This document shows positions 1 through 6,639 of a DNA stretch of 12,864 nt, piece after piece. Under the pieces are notes generated by a model. It saw only the letters and a list, made by a program, of their open reading frames with translations, was not told where the DNA came from and did no database searches. The stretch is from NCBI GenBank assembly GCA_902488965.1, contig CABTYA010000028.1, positions 1 through 12,864 on the forward strand, written 5' to 3'. The stretch is from an uncultured Veillonellaceae bacterium (GTDB lineage: Bacteria > Bacillota > Negativicutes > Veillonellales > Negativicoccaceae). How positions within the stretch are numbered: the first letter of the stretch is position 1; every line of letters begins with the position of its first letter. Both the position numbers and the translations under genes were made by a program.

Positions 1-666
1 CAGACGGCCGCCGCTACGGAGACGGCGCACGCCCCGACGATATTGGCGGCGATTGTGGATGGGCTCGAGGCGGAGACGCTGCGCTTGACGAAAGAACTGC
101 TCAAGACAAAAGCCCCGCTCGATGTGGTCAATGACGACCTTATCGGCGCGCTCAACGAAGTCGGGCGGCGGTTTGAAAAGCAGGAGCTGTTTTTGCCGCA
201 GCTCATTCGCGCGTCGCAAACTGCTCAGGTCGCTTTTGCCGAGGTGAAGCGGGTCTTGGCGGCAACGGGCGAACAGGCGGCCGATCGCGGGACGATTATT
301 TTGGCGACGGTGCGGCACGATGTCCATGACATCGGCAAAAATATCGTCAAAGTCGTGCTGGAAAACTACGGCTATCGGATCATCGACTTGGGCAAAGACG
401 TCGCGCCGCAGGCGGTACTCGACGCTTGCCGCGAGTACGACGCACGGCTGGTCGGGCTCAGTGCGCTGATGACGACGACCGTCGTATCCATGCAGGAGAC
501 CATCGCCTTGCTCAAACGCGAACTCCCCGACGTGCAAGTGGTCGTGGGCGGAGCGGTTCTCAACGAACGCTATGCCGCCGACATCGGCGCGGATCGCTAT
601 GCGGCGCATCCGGCGGCGGTGGCGGACATCGCGGCGGCGTTCTTCGGCGAGACGGAGCACGTATAA
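1..666 (+). CDS. metH: Cobalamin-dependent methionine synthase, C-terminal part (5' end outside window)
   Basis: The frame is open from base 1, so the gene starts upstream; 221 codons are visible before TAA. This part holds a helical cap domain (roughly the codons at 43-270) followed by a Rossmann-like B12-binding domain. The DxHxxG corrinoid signature is present as DVHDIGKNIV, and the His that would coordinate cobalt is the codon at 325-327. SALMTTT and VVVGGAVL motifs follow, as in clostridial MetH. The protein stops right after the B12 domain, so it lacks the AdoMet-binding reactivation domain of E. coli MetH, as in other short Firmicute/Thermotoga-type enzymes. Role (family knowledge): methyl transfer from methyl-tetrahydrofolate to homocysteine through cob(I)alamin in the cytoplasm. 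Oddity: the residue before DVHDIG is His where Gly is usual. Alternative: a corrinoid protein of another methyltransferase; the missing N-terminal domains would decide. Confidence 0.8.
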   Translation, partial: QTAAATETAHAPTILAAIVDGLEAETLRLTKELLKTKAPLDVVNDDLIGALNEVGRRFEKQELFLPQLIRASQTAQVAFAEVKRVLAATGEQAADRGTIILATVRHDVHDIGKNIVKVVLENYGYRIIDLGKDVAPQAVLDACREYDARLVGLSALMTTTVVSMQETIALLKRELPDVQVVVGGAVLNERYAADIGADRYAAHPAAVADIAAAFFGETEHV

Positions 667-674
667 GCCAATCC

Positions 675-702
675 AAAAGACCGTGCGGAGCACGGTCTTT
701 TT
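675..702 (+). terminator. Intrinsic terminator after metH
   Basis: An 8-bp GC-rich stem, GACCGTGC/GCACGGTC (679-686 with 690-697), has a 3-nt loop. It is extended by A-T pairs (675-678 with 698-701) and runs into T698-702. It starts 8 bases after the metH stop codon. Confidence 0.9.
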
Positions 703-723
703 GGTGAGGAGAGGACGGTCGCA

Positions 724-752
724 TTAACATTGCCCGAAGGCCTGATTATAAT
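724..752 (+). promoter_or_regulatory. Sigma-70-type promoter for the TM2-domain gene
   Basis: TTAACA (724-729), a 17-bp spacer and a perfect TATAAT (747-752). It lies between the metH terminator and the ribosome site of the next gene. Confidence 0.8.
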
Positions 753-797
753 AAAATAAGGGAAAAATGAAAGACATTGTCAAAGGAGGAGTGGCAT

Positions 798-1205
798 ATG
801 GAAGCAAGAGAATTGGCGGCCGTACAGGGGCTCGGTGAAAAGCAGCGGGGACATGTCCTGATGACCTATGAACAGCGGGCGAAAAAAACGTCGACCGCCT
901 ACATTTGTATGGTGTTGTTCGGGGTGCATTATTTTTACTTGGGTAAACCGCTGTTGAATATACTGTATTGGCTGACCGGCGCGGGGCTTCTCGTGTGGGG
1001 GATTATCGACCTGTTCCGCATGAGCAGCTTGGTGAACGGCGTGAACGCGAAAATGGTCGATCAGCTCGTTCAGGAGGCGCGGATTCTGTATCCTGACGAA
1101 GGCGTACAGCCGGAACCGGTGCCGGCGGCAGCGGCAGCGACGGAGATGCCGGCCCCCGTTGAGGCGGTAGAGCCCGCGGCGGATACCGAAGTAAAAGAAG
1201 TATGA
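798..1205 (+). CDS. TM2-domain membrane protein
   Basis: A 135-aa protein. The ATG at 798 follows AAAGGAGG (782-789) at good spacing, so it is preferred to the in-frame TTG at 777, which lies before that site. Residues 30-76 form a TM2 domain: helix 1 (about 33-48) ends in the hallmark GVHYFYLG, and helix 2 (about 51-73) ends in WGIIDLFRM. The N-terminal ~28 residues are polar. The tail (about 103-135) is rich in Ala, Pro and Glu and probably disordered. TM2 proteins are small two-helix inner-membrane proteins with no single established role in bacteria, so I assign no function. The gene stands alone between two terminators with its own promoter. Confidence 0.88.
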   Translation: MEARELAAVQGLGEKQRGHVLMTYEQRAKKTSTAYICMVLFGVHYFYLGKPLLNILYWLTGAGLLVWGIIDLFRMSSLVNGVNAKMVDQLVQEARILYPDEGVQPEPVPAAAAATEMPAPVEAVEPAADTEVKEV

Positions 1206-1214
1206 CAGGCAAGC

Positions 1215-1243
1215 AAAAACCGTTCCGATAGGGAACGGTTTTT
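1215..1243. terminator. Bidirectional intrinsic terminator between convergent genes
   Basis: A 12-bp stem AAAAACCGTTCC/GGAACGGTTTTT (1215-1226 with 1232-1243) with loop GATAG. There is a T-run on the plus strand (1239-1244) and one on the minus strand (complement of 1215-1219), so it serves both the TM2 gene and the DedA gene. The minus-strand stop codon (1243-1245) touches the hairpin. Confidence 0.92.
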
Positions 1244-1839
1244 TATTGCGGTCCGCGTTGTTCTTGCCGACGGCGCCACCGATAAAAGAGATAGGCCAAA
1301 AACGCAATGACTGCACCGGCGAGCATGATTTCCATGTCGTATTCCAACAGCTCCTGCCAGTGTTCGCCGAGCGTCATTCCCGCCCAGACGAGCAGCATCG
1401 TCCACGGAATCGTGCCGAGGACGGTGTAGCCGATAAAGGGGAGCAGCGGGTAGCGAGCCATGCCGGCCGGCAGCGAGATGAACGTCCGCACCCCGGGCAG
1501 CAGTCGTCCCGTAAAGACGGCGATGCCGCCGTAGCGGTGAAACCAGTCGTCCGCCCGATGCAGTTCGTGCTGGCGGAGCATGATGTAGCGGCCGTAGCGG
1601 AGCAGCAGCGGCCGTCCGCCGTAGTAGCCGATCGCATAGGACAGCAGCGAGCCGATGATCCCCGCCAGCGTCCCCACGGTAACCGCCGCCCAGTAGGTGA
1701 AAATGTCCTGCGATACCAAAAATCCCGCAAAGCCGAGAACGACTTCACTGGGGATCGGGATATTCATATTTTCCAAAATCATGGTGAGCAGCAGCGCCCA
1801 ATAGCCCCACTCCGACATGAATTGATATAACCAGTCCAT
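1243..1839 (-). CDS. DedA-family membrane protein
   Basis: A 198-aa protein. The ATG at 1839 is preceded by AAAGGAG; the frame is open 36 codons further upstream, but that stretch overlaps the promoter and is not protein-like. DedA/VTT-domain hallmarks are visible: an early E23 followed by PIPSE (28-32), a Gly-rich segment GTLAGIIGSLLSYAIGYYGG (56-75), FTGRLLPGVR (109-118, with R112 and R118), and AGM (125-127). There are about four to five hydrophobic segments and a basic Arg-rich C-terminal tail. Family knowledge: DedA proteins are inner-membrane transporters; some recycle undecaprenyl phosphate across the membrane, and others affect proton-motive force and drug tolerance. Which member this is cannot be told. 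It is divergent from the ECF S gene. Confidence 0.9.
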   Translation of the reverse strand: MDWLYQFMSEWGYWALLLTMILENMNIPIPSEVVLGFAGFLVSQDIFTYWAAVTVGTLAGIIGSLLSYAIGYYGGRPLLLRYGRYIMLRQHELHRADDWFHRYGGIAVFTGRLLPGVRTFISLPAGMARYPLLPFIGYTVLGTIPWTMLLVWAGMTLGEHWQELLEYDMEIMLAGAVIAFLAYLFYRWRRRQEQRGPQ

Positions 1840-1867
1840 GGAAACTCCTTTTGAGATGATATGGTCT

Positions 1868-1896
1868 ATTGTACCATACTCATATTGGAAAACGAA
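1868..1896 (-). promoter_or_regulatory. Probable promoter of the DedA gene
   Basis: On the minus strand TGG-TACAAT forms an extended -10 (TACAAT is the complement of 1868-1873). The -35 region 17 bp further up (TTCGTT) is weak, which fits an extended -10 promoter. It lies about 30 bases upstream of the ATG at 1839. Confidence 0.6.
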
Positions 1897-1940
1897 TGAC
1901 CGCCCGACGCGCCGAATATGCGGGAAAGTCATCGCCCGCC

Positions 1941-1969
1941 TTGACAAATAGGCGAAAACTTCTTACAAT
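1941..1969 (+). promoter_or_regulatory. Strong sigma-70-type promoter for the ECF S-component gene
   Basis: Perfect TTGACA (1941-1946), a 17-bp spacer and TACAAT (1964-1969). The predicted transcript start, near 1976, gives a leader of about 105 nt before the ATG at 2080. Confidence 0.88.
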
Positions 1970-1977
1970 GCATATGG

Positions 1978-2067
1978 ACTTGCAACCGGTCGGTATCCGC
2001 GGAACCGAACCGCAAGTTATCATCAGTGCGACGGTGGTCACACGACTTATATCCGAAGCGGAATAAG
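1978..2067 (+). promoter_or_regulatory. Structured 5' leader of the ECF S-component mRNA (possible riboswitch, class not recognised)
   Basis: Three consecutive hairpins fill the leader. H1: ACTTGC (1978-1983) with GCAAGT (2012-2017), a bulge AACC (1984-1987), then GGTCGGT (1988-1994) with ACCGAACC (2004-2011, one bulged A). H2: GTGCGA (2026-2031) with TCACAC (2038-2043), one mismatch, loop CGGTGG. H3: CTTAT-A-TCCG (2046-2055) with CGGAATAAG (2059-2067), loop AAG, ending only a few bases before the GGAGG ribosome site (2071-2075). The H1 bulge (ACCG, 1985-1988) can pair with the H2 loop (CGGT, 2032-2035), a possible pseudoknot. It does not match the THF, TPP, cobalamin or preQ1-I motifs as I know them. 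Its function is inference. Confidence 0.5.
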
Positions 2068-2079
2068 AACGGAGGTATT

Positions 2080-2697
2080 ATGACACACACAGCAGACGAA
2101 GCGCCGCAACAGACGGCGCCGACGCGTACGCCCTTTTTGACGACGCGCCAACTCACGACGGTCGGCTTGCTCGGCGGGATTACCGCTCTCTTGGGCTTGA
2201 CCGGTTACGGTTTTATCAACTTGGTATTTATGAAAGCGACGATTTTGCACATTCCGACCATTATCGGTGCGATTATGGAAGGACCGCGCGTCGGCATGTT
2301 GATCGGCCTGATTTTCGGCTGTTTCAGCTTGTTGCAAAACATCATTGCGCCGACGCTGATGAGTATCGTCTTTATCAACCCGATGATTTCGGTCGTTCCG
2401 CGCGTATTGCTCGGTTTGATCGCCTACTGGATCTATCAATCGATGCCGGGGCCGGTGGCGGTTCGCGTAGCGGTATCGGCGCTGCTGACGACCGCGGCCA
2501 ACACCGCAATGGTCATGGGCGGTACGTACCTGTTCTACGCCAAAGAATTTGCGGAAATGCGCCATATCCCGGTTGAAAATGTCATCAACATTATCATCGG
2601 TATTTGTACGGTGAACGGTATCCCGGAAGCCATCGGAGCGGCGGTTATCGTGACACCGATTGTCTTGGTCTTGCAACGCACGCGGCGTCGCCGCTGA
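2080..2697 (+). CDS. ECF transporter S component (substrate-binding membrane subunit)
   Basis: A 205-aa protein. The ATG at 2080 follows GGAGG (2071-2075); an in-frame GTG at 2026 lies inside the leader hairpins and is rejected. After a polar ~20-residue N-terminus come about five to six hydrophobic segments. The conserved-looking stretch MKATILHIP (51-59), with IIGAIMEGPRVGMLIGLIFG (61-80), is typical of the PF12822-like S-component group. The C-terminus is Arg-rich. S components bind a vitamin or micronutrient in the inner membrane and dock to a shared EcfA-EcfA'-EcfT energising module, which is not in this window. The substrate is unassigned: the neighbours give no pathway clue, and pantothenate or another vitamin is only a guess from the family. 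Expression is probably controlled by the structured leader. Confidence 0.85.
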   Translation: MTHTADEAPQQTAPTRTPFLTTRQLTTVGLLGGITALLGLTGYGFINLVFMKATILHIPTIIGAIMEGPRVGMLIGLIFGCFSLLQNIIAPTLMSIVFINPMISVVPRVLLGLIAYWIYQSMPGPVAVRVAVSALLTTAANTAMVMGGTYLFYAKEFAEMRHIPVENVINIIIGICTVNGIPEAIGAAVIVTPIVLVLQRTRRRR

Positions 2698-2702
2698 GCA
2701 TG

Positions 2703-2737
2703 AAAACGAACCTGTACCGTGGCGGGTTCGTTTTTTT
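2703..2737 (+). terminator. Intrinsic terminator after the ECF S gene
   Basis: AAAACGAACC (2703-2712) pairs with GGTTCGTTTT (2725-2734) around a 12-nt loop and runs into T731-T737 of the 2700s (2731-2737). It follows the TGA stop at 2695-2697 directly. Confidence 0.9.
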
Positions 2738-2896
2738 GTGCCCGGATTCGGACGCCGACGGCAGGGGCAAGCGGTATGCAACGGTACCGGCCGAAGGGCG
2801 GTATCGTCCTTACGACAGTCAACTGCGACTGCCGAGCGGCGGAAAAGGGCAGGATTGAGTCGCCGGCCGGCTGTCGTAAATCAGTTGCCCCCAATC
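2738..2896. other. Gene-free, inverted-repeat-rich stretch (candidate small RNA)
   Basis: No convincing coding frame with a ribosome site is present. Two inverted repeats cross each other: TTACGACAG (2810-2818) with CTGTCGTAA (2871-2879), and CAACTG (2820-2825) with CAGTTG (2882-2887). Nested inside are CGACT (2826-2830) with AGTCG (2858-2862). Three related words, GCGGTATGC, ACGGTACCG and GCGGTATCG, occur at about 2771-2806. A terminator follows on the plus strand. I see no clear promoter on either strand. Confidence 0.3.
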
Positions 2897-2925
2897 AAAA
2901 AACGCACCCCAAGGGTGCGTTTTTT
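2897..2925. terminator. Bidirectional intrinsic terminator downstream of pepT
   Basis: A 13-bp perfect stem AAAAAACGCACCC/GGGTGCGTTTTTT (2897-2909 with 2913-2925) with loop CAA. On the minus strand it lies 9 bases past the pepT stop. On the plus strand it could also end a transcript from 2738-2896. Confidence 0.93.
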
Positions 2926-2934
2926 GCGGCTGCG

Positions 2935-4182
2935 TTATTGTTTCTTTTCGTCACGGACGAGTCCGATAATGGTGAGTACCATTTCGTAGGCTTTTCCCAA
3001 GGAACCGAGCGGTAAAAATTCGCAAACGGAGTGGAAATTGTGCCCGCCGGTGAAGAAGTTCGGCGTGAGCAGTCCCTGCGAGGAGAGGTACGAGCCGTCC
3101 GTGCCGCCGCGCATGGACATCGTTTTCGGCGTGATACCGAGGCGTTTCATCGCTTCGTACACGTGGTCGATAGCGGCATGGTTGTCATCCGTGACGGCGT
3201 CTTTGATATTGGCATAGACGTCGGTCAGTTCGAGCTCGATCTTGGCACGCGGATGACGCTTGCGCAACAGTTCCGTCGCTTCGCGGATATACGCTTTGCG
3301 CTGTTCGTAGCGGTCGCGATGATGGTCGCGGATATTCATCGTAACGGTCGCCGTGCTGGCGTTGCCGGCGATGCCTTCCATCCAGACATAGCCGTCCGTG
3401 CCGTCGGTATTTTCCGGCGTTTCCAGGCGGTTGAACATCGTGATGAAGTCGACCGCGACGAGAATCGGATTGACCAGCACGCCTTTGGCGGACATCGGGT
3501 GGGCGCTGACACCGTGTACGGTGAGCAGCCCCGAGCCGGCGTTGAACGTTTCATAGACGACTTCGCCGATTTCGCAGCTGTCGAGCGTGTAGGCGTAGGC
3601 GACGGGGAAACGGTCGAGTTCGAGTGCTTTTGAGCCGCGCAGGCCGATTTCTTCATCGGGGACGAAGGCGACATAGATGTCGCCGTGCGGCGTGTCGCCC
3701 TTGGCGAGCGTCGTCATGGCTTCCATGACGGCGGTCAGCGCCGCTTTGTCGTCGGCCCCGAGGACGGACGTACCGTCGGTTACGACGATATCGTCGCCTT
3801 GGTATTGCAATACTTCCGGATGTTCGGCGGGATCGAGGAAGACCTGCTTGTCTTCGTTGAGCGTGATCACGCCGCCGTCATAGTCGCGGACGACTTGCGG
3901 ATGAATCTCGGGCGAGAGGTTGACATCGACCGTGTCGAGATGCGCGCAAAAGCCGACGGCCGGGGTGTCCGGGTCGACGCCTTCCGTGCGCGGCAATTTT
4001 GCGGTCAGGCAGCAGTGTTCGCTGAGATGGATATCGGTAAAACCGAGCGCTTCCAGTTCCTGCTGCAAGCAACGCGCCATGTCCCACTGGCCTTCGGAGC
4101 TCGGTACTTCGGGTACCGAGGCGTCACTTTGGCTGGGAATCGCGACATAACGTAAAAAACGGGTAAGCAACTGTTCTTTCAT
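2935..4182 (-). CDS. pepT: Peptidase T (tripeptide aminopeptidase, M20B family)
   Basis: A 415-aa cytoplasmic di-zinc aminopeptidase that releases the N-terminal residue of tripeptides; characterised PepT is about 408 aa. The ATG at 4182 follows AAGGAAGG on the minus strand. The metal and catalytic residues fit PepT: H81 and D83 in FCAHLDTVD, bridging D144 in LGADDKAA, general-base and ligand pair E177-E178 in PDEEIG, D201 in TLDS, and H381 in GGHNFHS. The M20 dimerisation (lid) domain spans roughly 210-320. It is the second gene of an operon: the AbgT-family transporter ends 25 bases upstream with no terminator between. No signal peptide is seen. No expected residue is missing, so it should be active. 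Confidence 0.95.
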   Translation of the reverse strand: MKEQLLTRFLRYVAIPSQSDASVPEVPSSEGQWDMARCLQQELEALGFTDIHLSEHCCLTAKLPRTEGVDPDTPAVGFCAHLDTVDVNLSPEIHPQVVRDYDGGVITLNEDKQVFLDPAEHPEVLQYQGDDIVVTDGTSVLGADDKAALTAVMEAMTTLAKGDTPHGDIYVAFVPDEEIGLRGSKALELDRFPVAYAYTLDSCEIGEVVYETFNAGSGLLTVHGVSAHPMSAKGVLVNPILVAVDFITMFNRLETPENTDGTDGYVWMEGIAGNASTATVTMNIRDHHRDRYEQRKAYIREATELLRKRHPRAKIELELTDVYANIKDAVTDDNHAAIDHVYEAMKRLGITPKTMSMRGGTDGSYLSSQGLLTPNFFTGGHNFHSVCEFLPLGSLGKAYEMVLTIIGLVRDEKKQ

Positions 4183-4207
4183 GACAATCCTTCCTTTCTA
4201 TGACGGA

Positions 4208-5764
4208 TTACTGACGCGGATAGAGGTAGCTCGATTGCAACCCGAGCGGCAGATCCATGTACCAGAACAGGTAGAGTGTCGCTGTCAGCGCAAGGAGCAA
4301 GCCGATGGTATACGGCAGCATCATGGAACTCAATGTGCCGATACCGGCCTCTTTGACGTATTTTTGGCAATAGGTGATGATCAGCGGATAGAACGCGAAC
4401 ATCGGGGTGACGACGTTGACGGCCGAGTCACTGACACGGAAGGCCATCTGGGTCAATTCCGGTGCGATGCCGACACCCATCAGCATCGGTACGAAAATCG
4501 GTGCGAGAATCGCCCATTTGGCCGAGGCCGACGTGATGATCAGGTTCAGTAGACCGACGAAGAGGATGATTCCGCCGATGGTCAGCTGCGGCGGCAAGGC
4601 CAGCGACCGCAGGAAGTCCGCCCCCGAGACCGCAATCAGAATCCCGATCTGCGAGGCGTTGAACGCATAGAGGAACTGCGCCGCAAAGAAGTAGAACACG
4701 ATGAGTTGGACCAGCGTGTGGGTCATCGTTTCCATGGATTGGGTAAAATCCTTGGGGCTTTTGAATGTGCCGGACAAAATCCCGTAGACAAGACCGGTCC
4801 CGCCCGCAATGACGAAAATCAACGCGACCAGTGACTGCATGATCGGCGCTTTGAAGCTGGCGATTTCACCGTCGGGCGAACGCCACGCCGAATCCGGCGA
4901 TGCGAGCGACATAAAGAGACCGACGAGCATCAGCACGAGGACCGCGCTGGCAATGTAGAACGCACGATTTTCTTTCGGCGTCAGCGGCTTGTGCGAATCT
5001 TCCGCCATGTCCGAGGACAAGTCGATCGGATACATTTTCCACAGCCACGGTTCGACGATGCGTTCGGTGATGTACCAGCAGGTCGGAATGACGACGAAGG
5101 TCGCGCCCAGCATGTAGAAATAGTTACACAGGACGTTGACCATGTACGACGGATCGATGATCTGGGCGGCGCTCTGCGTGAAACCCTGGATGACGGGGTC
5201 AATCGCACTGGGGGTGTAGTTGGCGGCAAATGCGCCCGCAATCCCCGCAAACGATGCCGCAATCCCCGCCAACGGGTGTTTGCCCGATGCGTAGAACATA
5301 TACGCCGCAATCGGGATGATGATGACATAGCCCGTATCCGGTCCGATATGGCTGAGCATACCGGCGAGGATGATGATCGGCGTCAAGGCCGCTTTCGGCG
5401 TGAAGGACAGCAGCTTTTTCAGTCCCGCATTGATGTATCCCGCGCCGTCGGCGATCGCAATCCCGAGGGTGGCGACGATGACCATGCCCAGCGGCGGGAA
5501 TCCCGAATAGTTGGTGACCATCTTGGTCATCAAGGTGACAAGTTGTTGCGGTTGCAACATGTTAATGATTTGGATCGGTTTTTCCGTGACCGGATTGATA
5601 TACGAAAATGTCATTTGCGCCAACGCGGCGGAAATCAGGCAGACAATCACAAAGGCACTGATAAATAAAATCGTAATATCGGGGACCTTATTCCCGACAC
5701 GTTCAATAAATCCGAGGATTCCCTTCGGCTTTTCCGGTGTTATGACCGGCGTTTCACTGCTCAT
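4208..5764 (-). CDS. AbgT-family transporter
   Basis: A 518-aa inner-membrane protein with about nine to eleven hydrophobic segments plus re-entrant loops. The ATG at 5764 is preceded by AAGGGAGG; earlier in-frame codons lie in the promoter region. AbgT-family signatures are seen: AGAFAANYTPSAIDP (176-190), SASAKWAILAPIFVPM (from about residue 412) and RVSDSAVNVVTP (from about 443). Characterised members take up p-aminobenzoyl-glutamate (E. coli AbgT) or export sulfonamides by proton antiport (MtrF, YdaH). Here the partner is pepT rather than abgA/abgB, so the natural solute may be a small peptide or acyl-amino acid; that is inference. It is first in a two-gene operon with a promoter at about 5819-5848. 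Confidence 0.9.
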   Translation of the reverse strand: MSSETPVITPEKPKGILGFIERVGNKVPDITILFISAFVIVCLISAALAQMTFSYINPVTEKPIQIINMLQPQQLVTLMTKMVTNYSGFPPLGMVIVATLGIAIADGAGYINAGLKKLLSFTPKAALTPIIILAGMLSHIGPDTGYVIIIPIAAYMFYASGKHPLAGIAASFAGIAGAFAANYTPSAIDPVIQGFTQSAAQIIDPSYMVNVLCNYFYMLGATFVVIPTCWYITERIVEPWLWKMYPIDLSSDMAEDSHKPLTPKENRAFYIASAVLVLMLVGLFMSLASPDSAWRSPDGEIASFKAPIMQSLVALIFVIAGGTGLVYGILSGTFKSPKDFTQSMETMTHTLVQLIVFYFFAAQFLYAFNASQIGILIAVSGADFLRSLALPPQLTIGGIILFVGLLNLIITSASAKWAILAPIFVPMLMGVGIAPELTQMAFRVSDSAVNVVTPMFAFYPLIITYCQKYVKEAGIGTLSSMMLPYTIGLLLALTATLYLFWYMDLPLGLQSSYLYPRQ

Positions 5765-5818
5765 ACACAGCCTCCCTTTTCTACAACTATGGTAATAATA
5801 TGGTATCACTCGGTTTCT

Positions 5819-5848
5819 ATTATAGTCACCGTTGATATTCGCAATCAA
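5819..5848 (-). promoter_or_regulatory. Promoter of the abgT-pepT operon
   Basis: On the minus strand there is a perfect TATAAT (complement of 5819-5824) with TTGATT 18 bp upstream (complement of 5843-5848). The leader to the ATG at 5764 is about 45-50 nt. Confidence 0.7.
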
Positions 5849-6067
5849 GTAACAAATGGCCATTGCCAACGAGCGGCGGCGGTTGTGAGCGGAATGCATA
5901 CATTCGTCGGCAGGGGGAAGACATGGGGCAAAGATGCAGCGCTGGCGGGCATTCGCAGGGGCAAGCGAAACGGCCGGATGCGGCGGCGGACGGGGGCGCA
6001 GGGCAGGGCAAAGCCGTCAATGATGTAAAATTTGCAAGCATCGCCGGCCGATGAAGGGGGACGGTGA
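5849..6067. other. Divergent intergenic region without a supported gene
   Basis: G-rich stretch between the abgT promoter and the promoter of the 125-aa gene. Short open frames exist (for example 5863-6054 plus), but none has a good ribosome site, and their products are Gly/Ala/Arg-rich, as expected of random G+C-rich DNA. A short hairpin CATCG/CGATG lies at about 6039-6053. It could be a decayed gene or regulatory DNA; nothing specific is seen. Confidence 0.4.
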
Positions 6068-6097
6068 TTTTCACGAACGGTATGAATTTGGTATAAT
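6068..6097 (+). promoter_or_regulatory. Extended -10 promoter for the 125-aa gene
   Basis: Perfect TATAAT (6092-6097) preceded by TGG, giving an extended -10. TTTTCA (6068-6073), 18 bp upstream, is a fair -35. The expected transcript start is near 6104. Confidence 0.8.
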
Positions 6098-6113
6098 AAC
6101 GGTAATATATATA

Positions 6114-6132
6114 GCCTGCCGAGGGGGCGGGC
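6114..6132 (+). promoter_or_regulatory. 5'-UTR hairpin before the 125-aa gene
   Basis: GCCTGCC (6114-6120) pairs with GGCGGGC (6126-6132), with one G-U pair and loop GAGGG. It sits about 10 nt after the predicted transcript start and 5 nt before the GGGGAGG ribosome site region (6137-6143). It could shield the site or stabilise the mRNA; its role is unknown. Confidence 0.4.
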
Positions 6133-6148
6133 GTGCGGGGAGGAAGAG

Positions 6149-6526
6149 ATGGTAGCCTATCGCAAGCGGGAAGTCGACCTGGGCGAAGGGACGGAGACAC
6201 TGTACGTATTTGCGCCGCCGTGGCAAATGCTGAGCGACGTGTTTGCCGTCGATGTCAGGCGGCACGGGCAGGAGCTGCGTTCGTCGATTCAGGAAGTACT
6301 GGATTACGAATACGACTCGGCGTTTTTCAACGGTTCGGTGTACGGGTTTTCCGTGTACCGCGACGTGACCGTCATCGATCGGGTGGATGATGAGACAGCG
6401 ACCGTATTGGCGGAAGTCGATACCCAGCGCCTGCAGAGTCTGGTCGGTGCATACCTGACGGACAACGGCGCCGACATCGAGCGCGCGGAGTGGGAAGAAG
6501 ACTGGAATGCGGAACGAGTGAAATAG
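6149..6526 (+). CDS. Hypothetical acidic protein, 125 aa
   Basis: I do not recognise this family. The ATG at 6149 follows a strong GGGGAGG at 6137-6143. The product is soluble-looking and acidic, with no signal peptide or membrane segment. The N-terminal half mixes charged strands with aromatic patches (YVFAPPW, 24-30; FFNGSVYGFSVY, 59-70), which looks like an alpha/beta fold. The C-terminus is helical and charged (AEWEEDWNAERVK). It has its own extended -10 promoter, a 5'-UTR hairpin and its own terminator, so it is a single-gene unit. It lies just upstream of murA but is transcriptionally separate. Codon use matches its neighbours, so there is no sign of recent transfer. Confidence 0.75.
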   Translation: MVAYRKREVDLGEGTETLYVFAPPWQMLSDVFAVDVRRHGQELRSSIQEVLDYEYDSAFFNGSVYGFSVYRDVTVIDRVDDETATVLAEVDTQRLQSLVGAYLTDNGADIERAEWEEDWNAERVK

Positions 6527-6549
6527 CGACACGGCGATGTCGCTTTTTT
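6526..6549 (+). terminator. Intrinsic terminator after the 125-aa gene
   Basis: GCGACA (6526-6531) pairs with TGTCGC (6538-6543) around a 6-nt loop, then T6544-6549. The stop codon abuts the stem. Confidence 0.85.
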
Positions 6550-6581
6550 ATTTGCGTCAAATGAAATCTCAGGGGAATGAA

Positions 6582-6610
6582 TTGAAAAAAAGGCATGGAA
6601 TTGGTATGAT
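6582..6610 (+). promoter_or_regulatory. Promoter of the murA gene run
   Basis: TTGAAA (6582-6587), a 17-bp spacer and TATGAT (6605-6610), with TGG just before it (extended -10). Confidence 0.8.
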
Positions 6611-6639
6611 AAAGAGTACCGATATGGAGAAGAATCCGA

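Noticed and set aside
777..797. Upstream TTG start for the TM2 protein
   Set aside because: It lies before the AAAGGAGG site that clearly serves the ATG at 798.
1840..1947. 36-codon N-terminal extension of the DedA protein
   Set aside because: It covers the promoter and the AAAGGAG ribosome site. The ATG at 1839 gives the normal family N-terminus.
1978..2067. Assignment of the leader to the THF riboswitch because S components often carry folate
   Set aside because: The conserved THF-aptamer core elements I know of are not visible, so no named class is claimed.
4991..5668. A 225-codon plus-strand frame across the AbgT-family gene
   Set aside because: It is antisense to a clear membrane transporter; its own product is Arg/Asp-rich and patternless.
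2761..5967. The 13-mer GCAGGGGCAAGCG shared by two intergenic stretches (2761-2773 and 5955-5967)
   Set aside because: About one shared 13-mer is expected by chance in a window of this size, and the flanks do not match.
5863..6054. Short plus-strand open frame in the abgT upstream region
   Set aside because: It has no ribosome site and a Gly/Ala/Arg-rich product, and it ends just before the next gene's promoter.
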